In this document: piece after piece, positions 1-9,742 of the stretch
Layout: each line of letters opens with the position of its first letter
Position numbering within the stretch: position 1 is the stretch's first letter
NCBI RefSeq assembly: GCF_004379255.2
Contig: NC_056045.1
Span: 4,994,560 to 5,058,559, forward strand
Reading direction: 5' to 3'
Source: Salvia splendens
Lineage: Eukaryota > Streptophyta > Magnoliopsida > Lamiales > Lamiaceae
Length of the DNA stretch: 64,000 bases
The notes under the pieces: model-generated
What the model was told of the DNA's origin: nothing
Databases searched by the model: none
Seen by the model: the letters and a program-made list of their open reading frames with translations, nothing else
Made by a program: the position numbers and the translations under genes

Positions 1-824
1 ATCTCAAAAAATTTAAACTTCATACATCAATTATAAAACGAGATTCCCAATTAAAAGTTCCAAATCTCAAATAATAAAACTTCGATTTTTAAAAATGTAA
101 GCGTTTTCCTTCCAAATCTAAACTTAATTAATACTCTGGCAAAGGAACTTTTGTTTTCTATGTGATGATTGAGTTCTTTTGTGGCCAATCTTGCCATGTA
201 GTAATCTGCATTAATCATTTTAATAAAAGGAAAGTAATTTTGAAAGCCATATAAGTAAAACTTTATACTCCTATTATAAAATTATTTAAAGTTCAGTTTA
301 ATAAAATATCAAATGATCAAATTATTTTTACTGATTATTCAAAATAAGCATAAACTACAAAAATGAACTAAATATTACTGTAAAACTAACATTTTAAATC
401 CAGACAAATCGATCATTCAAAGAGCGATCCCAACAAGAAGATTAATGATAGTCAAAACCGTTTAAAACAAGAGAACAATAATTATACCTGCATATGTAGT
501 AGTAGAACAGTAGTTTAAATATTGGGTTGGGTGTCTTCTCCAATTATTGATTATTGTTAGAGATAAGAGGCAAAAGACTGAAAGAGGAATATAGGAGTAC
601 TACAGTTTTGGAATAGATACATTAATTTATTTATTTATCATCTACTGAAGTGTGTCTCATATTCTGAATTAGGCTGAGAAAACAAAATAAATCTTGCAAT
701 TATAGTGGAATATTTTGATAAAAAAGACATGAGCAAGCTACTCTTGCAAATTTCAATTTGCACACACACACGAACCATACATATATTCCATTCTCTTGAT
801 TAACTACACCAATCTAAGCAAATA
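1..824. other. AT-rich intergenic spacer
   Basis: No convincing reading frame, RNA gene or element end is visible. The stretch is AT-rich and ends at the CTCAG target site of the gypsy element inserted at 830. Confidence 0.6.
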
Positions 825-829
825 CTCAG

Positions 830-1416
830 TGATGATTCCGCGAATTTTCGATGATGATAAATGCTCGTAAAAATAAATTACGACACAGAGAATTTTACGT
901 GGTTCGATTTACTGAGGTAAATCTACGTCCACGGGGAGAAATGGGGGCAGGTTTGTATTGCTTGATCTGCGAATTACAGCTTACAACACAGACTTGCTAT
1001 ATGATTATTTCTCTAGAGAGATTCTAACTCTTTTCTGCCAGATCTAAGTCCTATTTATATATTGAACTAAGATCGTGGCTTGCATCACCACCCTAAGTCG
1101 TGGATGTCGTGTAGGTCATGGCCTAAGATCGTGGCCTGAGTTGACGCCACGTGGTAGTGGGTGTGTTGGAAGTTGTGGAAACCCTGCATGGGTCCACTAA
1201 CTCCTTGTTCGGTCGAATACTGAGACCGAACTGCTTTGGTTGCCGATCTGAGAGTAGAGCTTGATGCCGACCTGAGAGCAGAGCTTGATTGGTTGGCCTT
1301 TACCGAGCTGTAGGCTGAGGCCGAACTCTTTGGTAATGCCGAACTCATACTCTTCCTTGGGCTTTGGGCTGATGGGCCGTCACTGCTGTTGGGCTTGTTT
1401 AGTTCGTACCCCATCA
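830..1416 (-). repeat. 3' LTR of gypsy element (left copy)
   Basis: This 587-bp repeat matches 7399-7985 base for base as far as I could compare. It starts TGATGATT and ends CCCATCA on the plus strand. An AT-rich TATA-like motif lies on the minus strand at about 1052-1063. A 110-codon open frame on the minus strand is present in both LTRs but looks incidental. Confidence 0.95.
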
Positions 1417-1430
1417 CTACCCCCCCCGAA
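1417..1430 (-). other. polypurine tract of gypsy element
   Basis: Read on the minus strand, a run of eight G followed by TAG directly precedes the TGATGGGG start of the 3' LTR. This is the expected position for priming plus-strand DNA synthesis. Confidence 0.75.
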
Positions 1431-1749
1431 AGACGAAGTGCATCACTTCGGCGAAGCGAGTCACTTCGGCATTCTGGATAAAAGTACGGGGGAGGCTGAC
1501 GTCAGGGGACATGCCTTGCATGTGACTGCATTAAATGCGACAGTAAAATCCGGCCGTTGAATCCTGAAAAGGTGGGATTCGAAACGGTGCGACGATTTTG
1601 AAATCTTCGCCGAATCTGATAAATATGCTCTTTCTTCCTCATTTGAACACCTTTGCTGTTGCGTCTTCTATACTCTCTCTTTCTCGAGAAATTTTCTTCC
1701 GCTTTCAAGAGCTTCTTCAGACTTTCTTCACTTTCAAAAAGTAAGAAAA

Positions 1750-3637
1750 ATGTCTTCTTCTTCTTCTTCGATGTCGGGTAGCGGTAGGAAAGGGGATAAG
1801 GGGTCTTCTAGCCGGAAAGAATCCGGGGAGAAGACCGTAGAGTATTTTCACAGTATCTTGAGTAAGGATACTGTGATATCCCTTCACGAGAAATATTTTT
1901 TACCTGGGGGGAAGGCGGTGGTTCCCGACGATGATCATAGGGCTAACGACCCGCCGGAGGGTTATGCCACCGTTTACGAAGCCTGCTTAGAATGCGGGCT
2001 TCGTTTTCCTCTTCCCCCACCTTTTGTAGAGCTTCTTGATTTTTTTTCAACTCCCTTTAGGTCAGGTGACTCCGAACTCTTGGAGGCACTTATCGGCTTT
2101 TGCTGCCGAACTGCGTAGGCTAGATAAGGATCTGTCTCTGAGGGCAATCCTTAATTTTTTCCAGTTTAAAAGGAAGGGATCTTGGTTTTACTTGATCCCC
2201 TTACAGCCTTTTAGGGCCTTCTGCAGAACCAAGTGGCCGAAATGGCAAAACCGTTTCTTTTTTTATAATAGGACTTCGGCTCCGGGCTTTCCTTGGAGAA
2301 GGCCGAAGTCCGTGATTCCCCATCCTCGGTTAGAACCGTTGGCCGAGCTCGAGGGCGAGCTCAATAAGATTCCTATGATTAGGAAACAGTATTCGGAAAC
2401 TGAGCTCGTCAAGGGCGACCTCGTGTTCAATATCTCGTCTTCGGACGAAGAGGCCGAGGGTGAGGATTTCTCTTTATCTTTATGCTCTACTGCTTTAACG
2501 AAGAAAACTAACCTTGTTTTCTTGCTTTTTGGCAGTGTACATGCTGAATAAGGCTATCCGAAAGTCCTCCGAGCTTGAGGAGCCGGAGAAAGAGAAGGCT
2601 ACCAGCTCGGCGCCTGATGCCGAGAAGAATCCGAAGAGGCAAAAGACCTCTTCGGGTCCAAAGAAGCCGGAGTCGACTTCGGCAAGTAGGAAGGGGAGGA
2701 CCCAGAAGCTCCCGAGAGCGCCAGAGAAAGACGTGGTCTTGGCGCCTCCTTCGGAGCATATCTGTGAGCCATTTTTATGGCCCACGGACTTCGCCGAGGT
2801 GAATTGTCTTCTTGATTCTTTGGCCTGGCTTCTGTCCTGTATTTTTGGTGCCCTCTGTTGACTTTTTTCCTTATCCATTTTCAGAGGAACGATATGCTCT
2901 CCAAGCTCGTCGCCGTCGAACTCTCCAAAGCGTCCAACGACTATGCTGAGATGCAGAGGAAATTGGCGGCTGCTTGTCACCGGGCCGAGCAGGCCGAGGC
3001 AAACTTTGAGAAAGCCAGAGCTGCTAGGATTTCGGCCCAGGATGAAGCTCAGTTTGCCAAAAACCAGCTCGTCATCCAGCGAGAGCAGACGAAACGGAGT
3101 GATGCTGCCGCCGTGGTTGCCCAGGGGGAGGCTCTCCGTGTTTACACGGAGAAACTCTTTTTGAGCAGCCAGTTCTCGGCCTTTGTCGGTAGCCTGGTAA
3201 GGCTAATTGCCGATAAGGGCGAGCAGGGGGCCGATGTCGTGCTGCCTCTGTACAGCCGAGAGATAGCAGCTCGGCTTCAGAATCTGCCGCTCCTTGAGGA
3301 GCTCGCTTCCTCCTCGGTCCTGCTTTCTGCAGACCGAGTCCGGAGTTGTCGAGCTGATCGGGACGAGAACCTGGAGGCTATCTTTGCCTCCGTGGGACCC
3401 GTTTCACCCGCTTCGACTTACAACGGAGAGGGTGAGGCCGAGCCGCTGGAGCGGGAGGCCGAAGTCGAGCGAGCCGGGAATCCGGAGAAGGAAGCCGATC
3501 AGGAGACGCAGCAGATCGGCTACGGTGGCGCCGAGCAGGCTGAGGAGAGCAAGGAGGCAGAGGCTGAAGCTGAAGCAGATAAGGAGAAGGAAGCTGGACC
3601 TCACCGAGAAGGTGGAGACGAAGCTAGCGAAGTATGA
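1750..3637 (+). pseudogene. antisense ORF of gypsy element, putative gypsy-type transposon domain plus coiled coil
   Basis: This unit is transcribed opposite to gag. The first segment (from ATG 1750) has a Ser-rich start and then a region resembling the plant 'putative gypsy type transposon' (Transposase_28-like) domain found in antisense ORFs of Tat elements (motif EYFHSILSKDTV, then PPEGYATVYEACLECGLRFPLP). The frame breaks in a T8 run at about 2040-2047; the homologous sequence continues one frame over (LRRLDKDLSLRAILNFFQFKRKGSWFYL). Two short introns fit the frames: 2460-2535 and 2799-2884, both GT...AG. The last exon (from 2885) is a Glu/Ala-rich coiled coil ending at 3637. Seen: frames, splice signals, frameshift. 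Known: such ORFs occur in Tat elements. The function is unknown; a role as a host gene is unlikely because the unit lies inside the LTR pair. Confidence 0.6.
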
Positions 3638-3861
3638 TTTCGTCTCCCTTCTCTTAGTTTAGTTTCTTCCTTTATGTAAAATGGCCTTGAAGCCCTCCTT
3701 GTATAGAAAAATTTTTTTCTTATGAATGAAAAAATTCTTCTTTCTGCTCTTGTGTCTTCGTATAGTCTTTCGTACTCTCTTACTCCTGTTGTGGTTTACT
3801 ACCTGCTCGGTAAGCTGAAATGCCGAACTGACGTAGCTGCTTTGTATTCTTAACTCTCAAG

Positions 3862-4617
3862 GAGCTGGAGGTACTTCACTGGAAGCGGCTGTACTCTTCG
3901 GCTTTAGACGAAGCTGAGAAAAGAGCTATAGCCGATCAGACGAAGAATGACGAGCTTCTGGCTCGTTTAGTGAAGCTGGATGCCGATAATAAGGACTTAG
4001 AGTCCGATAAAAATGATCTGGAGGCCGAGCTGAATACGACCATTGCTGAGAGGACTGCGTACGAGGATTACATCCGTGTGCGCGGGGGAATGACCATATC
4101 AGATGTTCAGAGTCGAGTTGACGAACTGTGGGAGGAATATAATGTACTCCGGAGGAACAATGCGCTGGAGAGCTCGGCTTGCCAACAAGTCGTGACATCA
4201 TTGCGGCGCTGGGCTTCTCGGTACAACATTGTTCTTTCTCGGCGCCCCTCCATAGAAAGATTCCTTCGGCATATCGTGCCAACAGATGCTCGCACTCCAG
4301 ATCAAACCTTTGATTCACTTGCTCAAAACCGTACTCCAAGTCAGCAACGAACTCTGGAACAGCCGGAAACGTCAAGACGAGAACAGGCTGAAGTTCGTAG
4401 AGGAGCTGTGATTATGAGTGAGCAAGATCAACAAATGCTTCGTGAAGAGACTCTTCGCCGCCGAGGTGCTAGGGCTTCCCGGGCTCAGAGAAGAGGTGGC
4501 AGGTCGATTAGAGCATCTCGTCGACCTGCTTATTCTGCAGCTGCCTGGAACGCCCGAACTCAGCTTCACGATGATTTTGTGAATAGATGGCTCAACTTTA
4601 GCAACCCTGGACAGTAG
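3862..4617 (+). CDS. second antisense coding segment of gypsy element, coiled coil with Arg-rich tail
   Basis: An open frame runs from an AG acceptor-like site at 3860-3861 to a stop at 4617. It has no in-frame ATG near its 5' end, so it is probably a 3' exon, of the preceding antisense gene or of a separate one. The N-terminal half is coiled-coil-like (KELEVLHWKRLYSSALDEAE, then DNKDLESDKNDLEAELN); the C-terminal third is rich in Arg and Gln (RRRGARASRAQRRGGRS). It ends about 140 bp before the 39-bp tandem array. I recognise no enzyme motif. In context it belongs to the retrotransposon's antisense gene set. Confidence 0.5.
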   Translation, partial: ELEVLHWKRLYSSALDEAEKRAIADQTKNDELLARLVKLDADNKDLESDKNDLEAELNTTIAERTAYEDYIRVRGGMTISDVQSRVDELWEEYNVLRRNNALESSACQQVVTSLRRWASRYNIVLSRRPSIERFLRHIVPTDARTPDQTFDSLAQNRTPSQQRTLEQPETSRREQAEVRRGAVIMSEQDQQMLREETLRRRGARASRAQRRGGRSIRASRRPAYSAAAWNARTQLHDDFVNRWLNFSNPGQ

Positions 4618-4752
4618 AATAGTCCTTTGTAATAGCGTAACGCCATCTTGTAGGGTAGCGGAGTTGTGTGCCGAACAAGATTTGAAAATGAAATTTTGTT
4701 TTTGTTTTCGCTTCTAACACTGTATTTACAGCTTAGCGAAAAAATTTCATCG

Positions 4753-5114
4753 TACTTGTCCTCGGTCTTATGAAGTAAACTTCTTTGACCGGACTTGTCT
4801 TTGGTCTGATGAAATAAACATCTTTGACCGGACTCGTCTTTGGTCTGATGAAATAAACATCTTTGACCGGACTCGTCTTTGGTCTGATGAAATAAACATC
4901 TTTGACCGGACTCGTCTTTGGTCTGATGAAATAAACATCTTTGACCGGACTCGTCTTTGGTCTGATGAAATAAACATCTTTGACCGGACTCGTCTTTGGT
5001 CTGATGAAATAAACATCTTTGACCGGACTCGTCTTTGGTCTGATGAAATAAACATCTTTGACCGGACTCGTCTTTGGTCTGATGAAATAAACATCTTTGA
5101 CCGGACTCGTCTTT
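4753..5114. repeat. 39-bp tandem repeat array, about nine units
   Basis: A 39-bp unit containing TTTGGTCTGATGAAATAAAC is repeated about eight times almost perfectly. A diverged copy precedes it, and looser copies recur downstream (about 5215-5300). Because the period is divisible by three, the minus strand is open through the array as a 13-residue repeat (MFISSDQRRVRSK), which is probably a by-product. The array lies between the antisense genes and the integrase remnant. Confidence 0.9.
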
Positions 5115-5380
5115 GTGTTCTAATTTGGCGATTTTCGTCGCCGGGATCGAACTTTCCCTTGTCCTAATTCGGCGAGTTTTATCGCGTGGATCGGACTTTC
5201 CCAGTTAACCGAAGTGGTCTTATGCAGTAAACCTCTTTGACTAGACATGGTCGTCCTCGGTCTTATGAGGTAAACTGCTTTGACCGAACTTGGTCGTCCT
5301 AATTCGGCGAGTTTTATCGCGTGGATTGGACTTTCCCTTGTCCTAATTCAGGCAAGTTTTATCGCGAGAATCGGACTTTT

Positions 5381-5563
5381 GTTGCAGTTCGTTTCAGACG
5401 AAGTGCTTGATTCTTAAGCAGAATTGTGGTCTTGTATCCTCTTTAGAAGCTTTGACACACAATCGTGGGCTTGTTGCAGCTCGTTTCAGACGAACTGCTT
5501 GTTTAGGCTGAATTGTGGTCTTGTATCCCCTTTAGAAGCTTTGACGCACAATCGTTGGCTTGT
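5381..5563. repeat. two-copy tandem duplication of about 92 bp
   Basis: Segments starting at 5381 and 5473 (both GTTGCAG followed by TCGTTTCAGACGAA) are homologous over about 90 bp, each ending near an ACACAATCGT-like sequence. They lie inside the gypsy element next to the 39-bp array. A further block with TCCTAATTC and GCGAGTTTTATCGCG occurs three times at 5155-5370. Confidence 0.8.
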
Positions 5564-5835
5564 ATGTTCTAAAAAGGGGATCAGCCTTTGAAGAACGAGA
5601 TACCTCAGTTTTATTTGTAAGAGACGACACTCACATAGACAGACACAACGCACGTAGAGACAAGAACAAGTAAAAAACAAAGAAAACACATAAGACCGAC
5701 TGACCGGACTGTCTCTTACAAATGGAACTTTTTGAGGTTGGAAACGTACCATGTTCGGGGTACTTGTGCTCCTGACGCGTGAGTCAATTTGTAAGACCCT
5801 TTGCCGAGGACTTCTGACACCCGATATGGACCTTC

Positions 5836-6147
5836 CTATGTGGGCTCGAGTTCGCCCAGCTTTTCTGCTCGGCTTACTTCGTTGTTTCTCAAGACGAGAT
5901 CTCCCACTTGAAATTGCAGCTTCTTCACCCTTTGGTTGTAATACCGGGCTACTTGCTCCTTGTACTTGGCTGCTTTTAGGCAGGCCAATTCTCTTCTTTC
6001 TTCGGCAAGATCTAGTTCGGCTCTCAGTCCATCACCATTCATTTCTGAGGAGAAATTGAGTTCGGGGACTGGATATGCCGATCTCAACCGAATCACGGCT
6101 TCAGTGCCGTACACCATCGAGTTCGGCTCCGGTGTGACTTCGGTCAT
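5836..6147 (-). pseudogene. integrase C-terminal remnant of gypsy element
   Basis: The minus-strand frame contains NSMVYGTEAVI, then a charged helix, then YYNQRVKKLQFQVGDLVLR. This is the end-of-integrase region typical of plant gypsy pol. Everything upstream of it in pol is missing: gag-side sequence begins within about 130 bp (6150-6270), with an in-frame stop between. This marks the internal deletion that removed protease, reverse transcriptase, RNase H and the integrase core. Confidence 0.85.
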
Positions 6148-6270
6148 TTCGCCGGCCTCTGATTCCGGCTGCTGTGATTGCTATGCTTGATGGTGCCGAA
6201 CTGATTGCTCGGCACTTTTAAGCGCAATCTGCGAACACACTTGCTCTTTTTCGATCACCTCGGATGACCG

Positions 6271-7323
6271 CTATCTCTCCTTTAGTGGAGAAGGTGTTCG
6301 GCGAGGATGCCTCTGATCGCTATGACCGGGCTTCTTTTTGTCTTCTCTGGATGAGCTGTCTAAAGACCGTTTTCGACGGTCTGCCTCATCGGCACGAGAA
6401 AACTTGTCCGCAATGTCCCACATCTCTTGAGCTGTTTGCGGACCGCACTCCACGAGCTTTCTGTAGAGAGCTCCGGGCAGGATTCCATTTTGGAATGCCG
6501 AAATGACAAGTAGATCATTGAGATTATCTACTTGTAGGCATTCCTTGTGGAATCTCGTCATAAAATCGCTGATCTTTTCGTCGCGACCTTGACGTATAGA
6601 AAGCAGCTGAGCCGAAGTGCTTCTGGCTTCCGCTTTCTGAAAGAACCTCCTGTGGAAAGCATCCATTAGATCTCGGTAGGATCTAATGCTGCCTTGAGGG
6701 AGGCTATCGAACCACCTTCTTGCGTTCCCGATTAGCAGCTCGGGAAACAGCTTGCACATGTGGACCTCATTGAGACCCTGGTTCGCCATGTTATACTGAT
6801 AGCGTCCCAGGAAGTCATGAGGATTCACCAACCCGTCATAAGTCATCGACGGAGTTCGGTAGTTCTGTGGAAGGGGAGTTCGGGTAATATCGTCCGAGAA
6901 CGGAGTCCTCAATGCTCCGTACATGGCGAACCCGACATTTCTTCGGTATGGAGGAGATGGAGTTCTCCTGTGATTCCGGTACCGAGGATTCTTTCTTCTG
7001 GAAGACATGATACTACTGCGGTAGTGACTGTCTCGTATGGAGGGAGAGGGAGAATCCGCCGTTTTCGCCTCCGGCTGCTTTTGGCTTCTCTGCAGGAAGG
7101 TTAAGAATTCCTCCTGCTTTTCAGCCAAAAACAGCTTGACAGCCTCGTTCAAATCGGGCTGCTGGGAAGACTCGGTGTGACGGCTTTTGGAGCGGCTTGT
7201 TCCTCCGCCATGAGAACTGGTGGTGGATTTATCCCTAGGCTGTTTTCCAGACCTATGGGATGGATTGGCTTCCTCCTGGTTCTCACGGGCAGGAATACGG
7301 GTACTCTGCGATCTGGTATGCAT
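6271..7323 (-). CDS. gag: gag polyprotein of gypsy element
   Basis: Encodes a 350-residue capsid-type protein that packages retrotransposon RNA. The first ATG is at 7323 (MHTRSQSTR), 75 bp inside the 5' LTR boundary. The N-terminal third is Ser/Arg-rich and basic. The middle holds the retrotransposon gag domain (GNARRWFDSLPQGSI, then FHRRFFQKAEARSTSAQLLSIRQG). The tail is basic and Lys/Asp-rich; no CCHC zinc knuckle is visible before the stop, probably because the deletion junction follows directly. The frame is intact, in contrast to the missing pol. Confidence 0.9.
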   Translation of the reverse strand: MHTRSQSTRIPARENQEEANPSHRSGKQPRDKSTTSSHGGGTSRSKSRHTESSQQPDLNEAVKLFLAEKQEEFLTFLQRSQKQPEAKTADSPSPSIRDSHYRSSIMSSRRKNPRYRNHRRTPSPPYRRNVGFAMYGALRTPFSDDITRTPLPQNYRTPSMTYDGLVNPHDFLGRYQYNMANQGLNEVHMCKLFPELLIGNARRWFDSLPQGSIRSYRDLMDAFHRRFFQKAEARSTSAQLLSIRQGRDEKISDFMTRFHKECLQVDNLNDLLVISAFQNGILPGALYRKLVECGPQTAQEMWDIADKFSRADEADRRKRSLDSSSREDKKKPGHSDQRHPRRTPSPLKER

Positions 7324-7380
7324 TTTTTGGGTTGAAAAAATGGTCAAAAATTCGCTTTATCACAAATTTGGTTCTTCGTT

Positions 7381-7397
7381 TCCCACAGACGGCGCCA
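7381..7397 (-). other. primer-binding site of gypsy element
   Basis: One base after the 5' LTR, the minus strand reads TGGCGCCGTCTGTGGGA. The first nine bases match the complement of the tRNA-Asp 3' end, as I recall it; the rest matches imperfectly. The position and TGG start fit a tRNA primer site. Confidence 0.75.
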
Positions 7398-7398
7398 G

Positions 7399-7985
7399 TG
7401 ATGATTCCGCGAATTTTCGATGATGATAAATGCTCGTAAAAATAAATTACGACACAGAGAATTTTACGTGGTTCGATTTACTGAGGTAAATCTACGTCCA
7501 CGGGGAGAAATGGGGGCAGGTTTGTATTGCTTGATCTGCGAATTACAGCTTACAACACAGACTTGCTATATGATTATTTCTCTAGAGAGATTCTAACTCT
7601 TTTCTGCCAGATCTAAGTCCTATTTATATATTGAACTAAGATCGTGGCTTGCATCACCACCCTAAGTCGTGGATGTCGTGTAGGTCATGGCCTAAGATCG
7701 TGGCCTGAGTTGACGCCACGTGGTAGTGGGTGTGTTGGAAGTTGTGGAAACCCTGCATGGGTCCACTAACTCCTTGTTCGGTCGAATACTGAGACCGAAC
7801 TGCTTTGGTTGCCGATCTGAGAGTAGAGCTTGATGCCGACCTGAGAGCAGAGCTTGATTGGTTGGCCTTTACCGAGCTGTAGGCTGAGGCCGAACTCTTT
7901 GGTAATGCCGAACTCATACTCTTCCTTGGGCTTTGGGCTGATGGGCCGTCACTGCTGTTGGGCTTGTTTAGTTCGTACCCCATCA
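7399..7985 (-). repeat. 5' LTR of gypsy element (right copy)
   Basis: Partner of 830-1416. A TATA-like motif (TATATAAATAG, minus strand) lies at 7621-7632 and is the probable promoter for gag. Next to it on the plus strand is the target duplication CTCAG at 7986-7990. Confidence 0.95.
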
Positions 7986-7990
7986 CTCAG

Positions 7991-8440
7991 CCACCAAACA
8001 ACTGTGGTTCAGGTCATAATGGAGGCATGTATTTTCTGCCTCCGATTCTTGCTCTTGAGCCTGTTGTATACCTATAAATGGGAGGGCAAATGAAGCGAGA
8101 TACTTACTGTAATGAGCCTAAAAACGTGTTGCCTGTTCGCACAGCGAAGCAAATTGCGCCCAATACCAACTTGTGCTGGTGAAGCAATGGTTCTAGACAG
8201 CGTTGCTCGGTAACACCAGCCAGAACCTGGTATCTGTTGGAGAAAACAAGGTGTTCGCACACATAAAGATTGTGGACAAGAACTATGATCAAACCTCAAC
8301 GGATTATCTGTCACGATCCCATATTATACTTGTGTAGGATATAAGCTCTTAAGATTACAGAATATGAGAGAAGACATTAAAAAAGAGTGTGTATTCTCGT
8401 AACATACCGAAGATTGCTTGATATACACATGTAAACACCA
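7991..8440. other. unassigned flank between gypsy and Harbinger elements
   Basis: Several short frames exist on both strands, none above 80 codons and none recognised. The base composition is less AT-rich than the spacers, so it could be a remnant of an older gene or element. No RNA gene or terminal repeat is visible. Confidence 0.4.
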
Positions 8441-8443
8441 TAA

Positions 8444-8991
8444 GAGCATCCGCCATTAGGCAAGCTCGAGGCGGACGCGGACTTCGCTTGTGGACACCGG
8501 AGTTCCGCTGATTTCCGACGACGTCCGCCATTGCGGGTTCCCGACGTATGTCCCAATTTTTATTTTTATTTTTTAAAAAAAAACTCTATATATACGGCTC
8601 GTTGAACTTCATTTCATTCGCACCACTTGTTTTAACGAGTTTCTTTCTCTATACTTTCATTTCTTTTGAAGATAAATGGAGCACTAAGATAGTAATTCCC
8701 CCGCCACGAGCGAGTTATAAACACCGACGTTTCCCATTAGAGTTGGGGGAAACGCCGGCGGAAGTGCACCGATGTCCGAGATGATGCCCGGAATGACGCC
8801 GATAATGCCCTAACCCCAAATGGCAGGGATGATGCAGAGATACTACAATATGTACCCCCGTGGTGTGCAGGGATGGGTGGGATGATGCCCAAAATGCCCA
8901 GGATGATGCCGCAAATGCCCGGGATGATGATGCCCGAGATGATGCAGGGCATGCCTGCCGCTGCGGGGGGAGCAGGCAGGGGGTCCCCTAA
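8444..8991 (+). mobile_element. PIF/Harbinger element, left fragment
   Basis: Starts with the terminal sequence GAGCATCCGCC after a TAA target site (8441-8443), the usual end type and 3-bp duplication of PIF/Harbinger. A leader resembling that of the element at 47309 follows (shared TCATTCGCACCACTTGTTTTAACGAG near 8618). Then comes a coding remnant rich in Met and Pro (MMPKMPRMMPQMPGMM) with stops and a frame change. The sequence is broken at 8991 by the gypsy-type element and resumes at 21096. Confidence 0.75.
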
Positions 8992-9320
8992 TGTTAAGGC
9001 TCTTCATCCTTAACGTAATCAAGAAACGGAGCCGACGTTGTCGAGCGCCCAATGCAATGGGTCGGCGACTAGTCCGGCGAAGGGGCGGCTGAGCGCGAGG
9101 ATCTCCCGTCGGCAGCCTTAGGGTTGTTTCTTAAAGCACAAGTATTTGAGCCAAAGTATTATTTCATAGATTCATTGACTAATTATTATGGAAGACTCCA
9201 CACATATTTATAATATGTGTGGATACAAAAAAGATATGATAATCCCTAAAATATCTCAACAAACTAATAATAATAGAAGAGGATCTAAACAAAATAATAT
9301 AGTAAAAGAGACTCGTATCA
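8992..9320 (-). repeat. 3' LTR of gene-carrying gypsy-type element
   Basis: Left copy of the 329/343-bp LTR pair. It lacks a 14-bp stretch present in the right copy at about 20782-20795. It is followed by a short tail whose other frame reads HLEDKVDFNRGG, a phrase typical of the end of plant gypsy polyproteins. Confidence 0.9.
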
Positions 9321-9448
9321 ACTCCCCCACGGTTAAAATCCACCTTGTCCTCAAGGTGGAAACCACGAAGCAACGAAAAGTTGAAAGAAGAAGCTTTGGC
9401 GATTTATCTCCACCTGGATCAAACGGACACGATCGTTGTTTCAATCTC

Positions 9449-9622
9449 CAATAACCTACTATTGCATATTCGATGTAAGCATCCTCAACGAACTTCCTCA
9501 TGATCGTAACATGAAATGGCTTGTTATCAAGTTCCCCCATCCTCTTTACACCCATACTAGAGTATATTGACTTGTCTTTCAACTCATCAACCGTATCTTC
9601 GCGAGCATCTTGTAGCTCATTT
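9449..9622 (-). pseudogene. captured XH-domain fragment (FDM/IDN2-like)
   Basis: The minus-strand frame (part of the ORF 9256-9909) reads NELQDAREDTVDEL, then MGVKRMGELDNKPF, then VEDAYIEYAIVGYW. This order (an LQ-AR helix, G-x-KRMGEL-x-x-KPF, then the segment leading to a W) matches the XH domain of plant FACTOR OF DNA METHYLATION / IDN2 proteins, which act in RNA-directed DNA methylation. Only part of the domain is present, and it is joined without a stop to the phosphatase-like segment upstream. Seen: motif and frame continuity. Known: XH domain family. Inferred: captured cDNA or gene piece. A profile search is needed to settle the assignment. Confidence 0.6.
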
Positions 9623-9626
9623 TTAT

Positions 9627-9742
9627 ACCGATTATGGAGCTTCTCTGGTATTGAAGGAGACACGAGGGACCATGTATCTGCATTCACTCCCTTCAGAGAT
9701 GTCTTTTCGAGACAACCGTCGAAATCAAATGTTGCAATTTTA
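9627..9742 (-). pseudogene. captured polynucleotide 3'-phosphatase fragment (ZDP/PNKP-like)
   Basis: In the same frame as the XH piece, the sequence IATFDFDGCLEKTS then WSLVSPSIPEKL matches the start of the DNA 3'-phosphatase domain of plant ZDP/PNKP proteins. D-F-D-G is the nucleophile motif of the HAD-type phosphatase. ZDP acts in base-excision repair and active DNA demethylation. The remaining catalytic motifs (the conserved Thr/Ser, Lys and second acidic pair) are absent, since the frame passes directly into the XH fragment at about 9625. It is not expected to be an active enzyme. Confidence 0.6.

Larger units (their letters stand above)
830..7985 (-). mobile_element. Ty3/gypsy LTR retrotransposon, Tat/Retand-like, pol-deleted
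   Basis: Two 587-bp LTRs (830-1416 and 7399-7985), in which I saw no difference by eye, begin and end with TG...CA. They are flanked by the duplication CTCAG at 825-829 and 7986-7990. A primer-binding site next to the right LTR and a G-rich purine tract next to the left LTR show that the element reads on the minus strand. Gag (6271-7323) is present, but between it and an integrase C-terminal remnant (5836-6147) protease, reverse transcriptase, RNase H and most of integrase are missing. Between integrase and the 3' LTR lie two coding units in antisense orientation, as described for the Tat lineage of plant gypsy elements. The element cannot supply its own polymerase, so it probably moved using a related helper. 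Apparently identical LTRs imply recent insertion. Confidence 0.93.

Noticed and set aside
1285..1560. Plus- and minus-strand frames in the gypsy LTRs
   Set aside because: Present in both LTRs by duplication; short, with no recognised domain.
1750..4617. Interpretation of the antisense frames as a host gene
   Set aside because: They lie wholly inside one LTR pair and match the known antisense ORFs of Tat-lineage elements.
4768..5094. A 108-codon minus-strand ORF made of a 13-residue repeat
   Set aside because: It is the shadow of the 39-bp tandem array, whose period is divisible by three; no start context or family supports a protein.
4753..5114. Possible CRISPR-like array
   Set aside because: Units are directly adjacent with no unique spacers, and the context is a plant retrotransposon.
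8072..8314. 80-codon minus-strand frame between the gypsy and Harbinger elements
   Set aside because: No recognisable domain, and competing frames of similar length on both strands.
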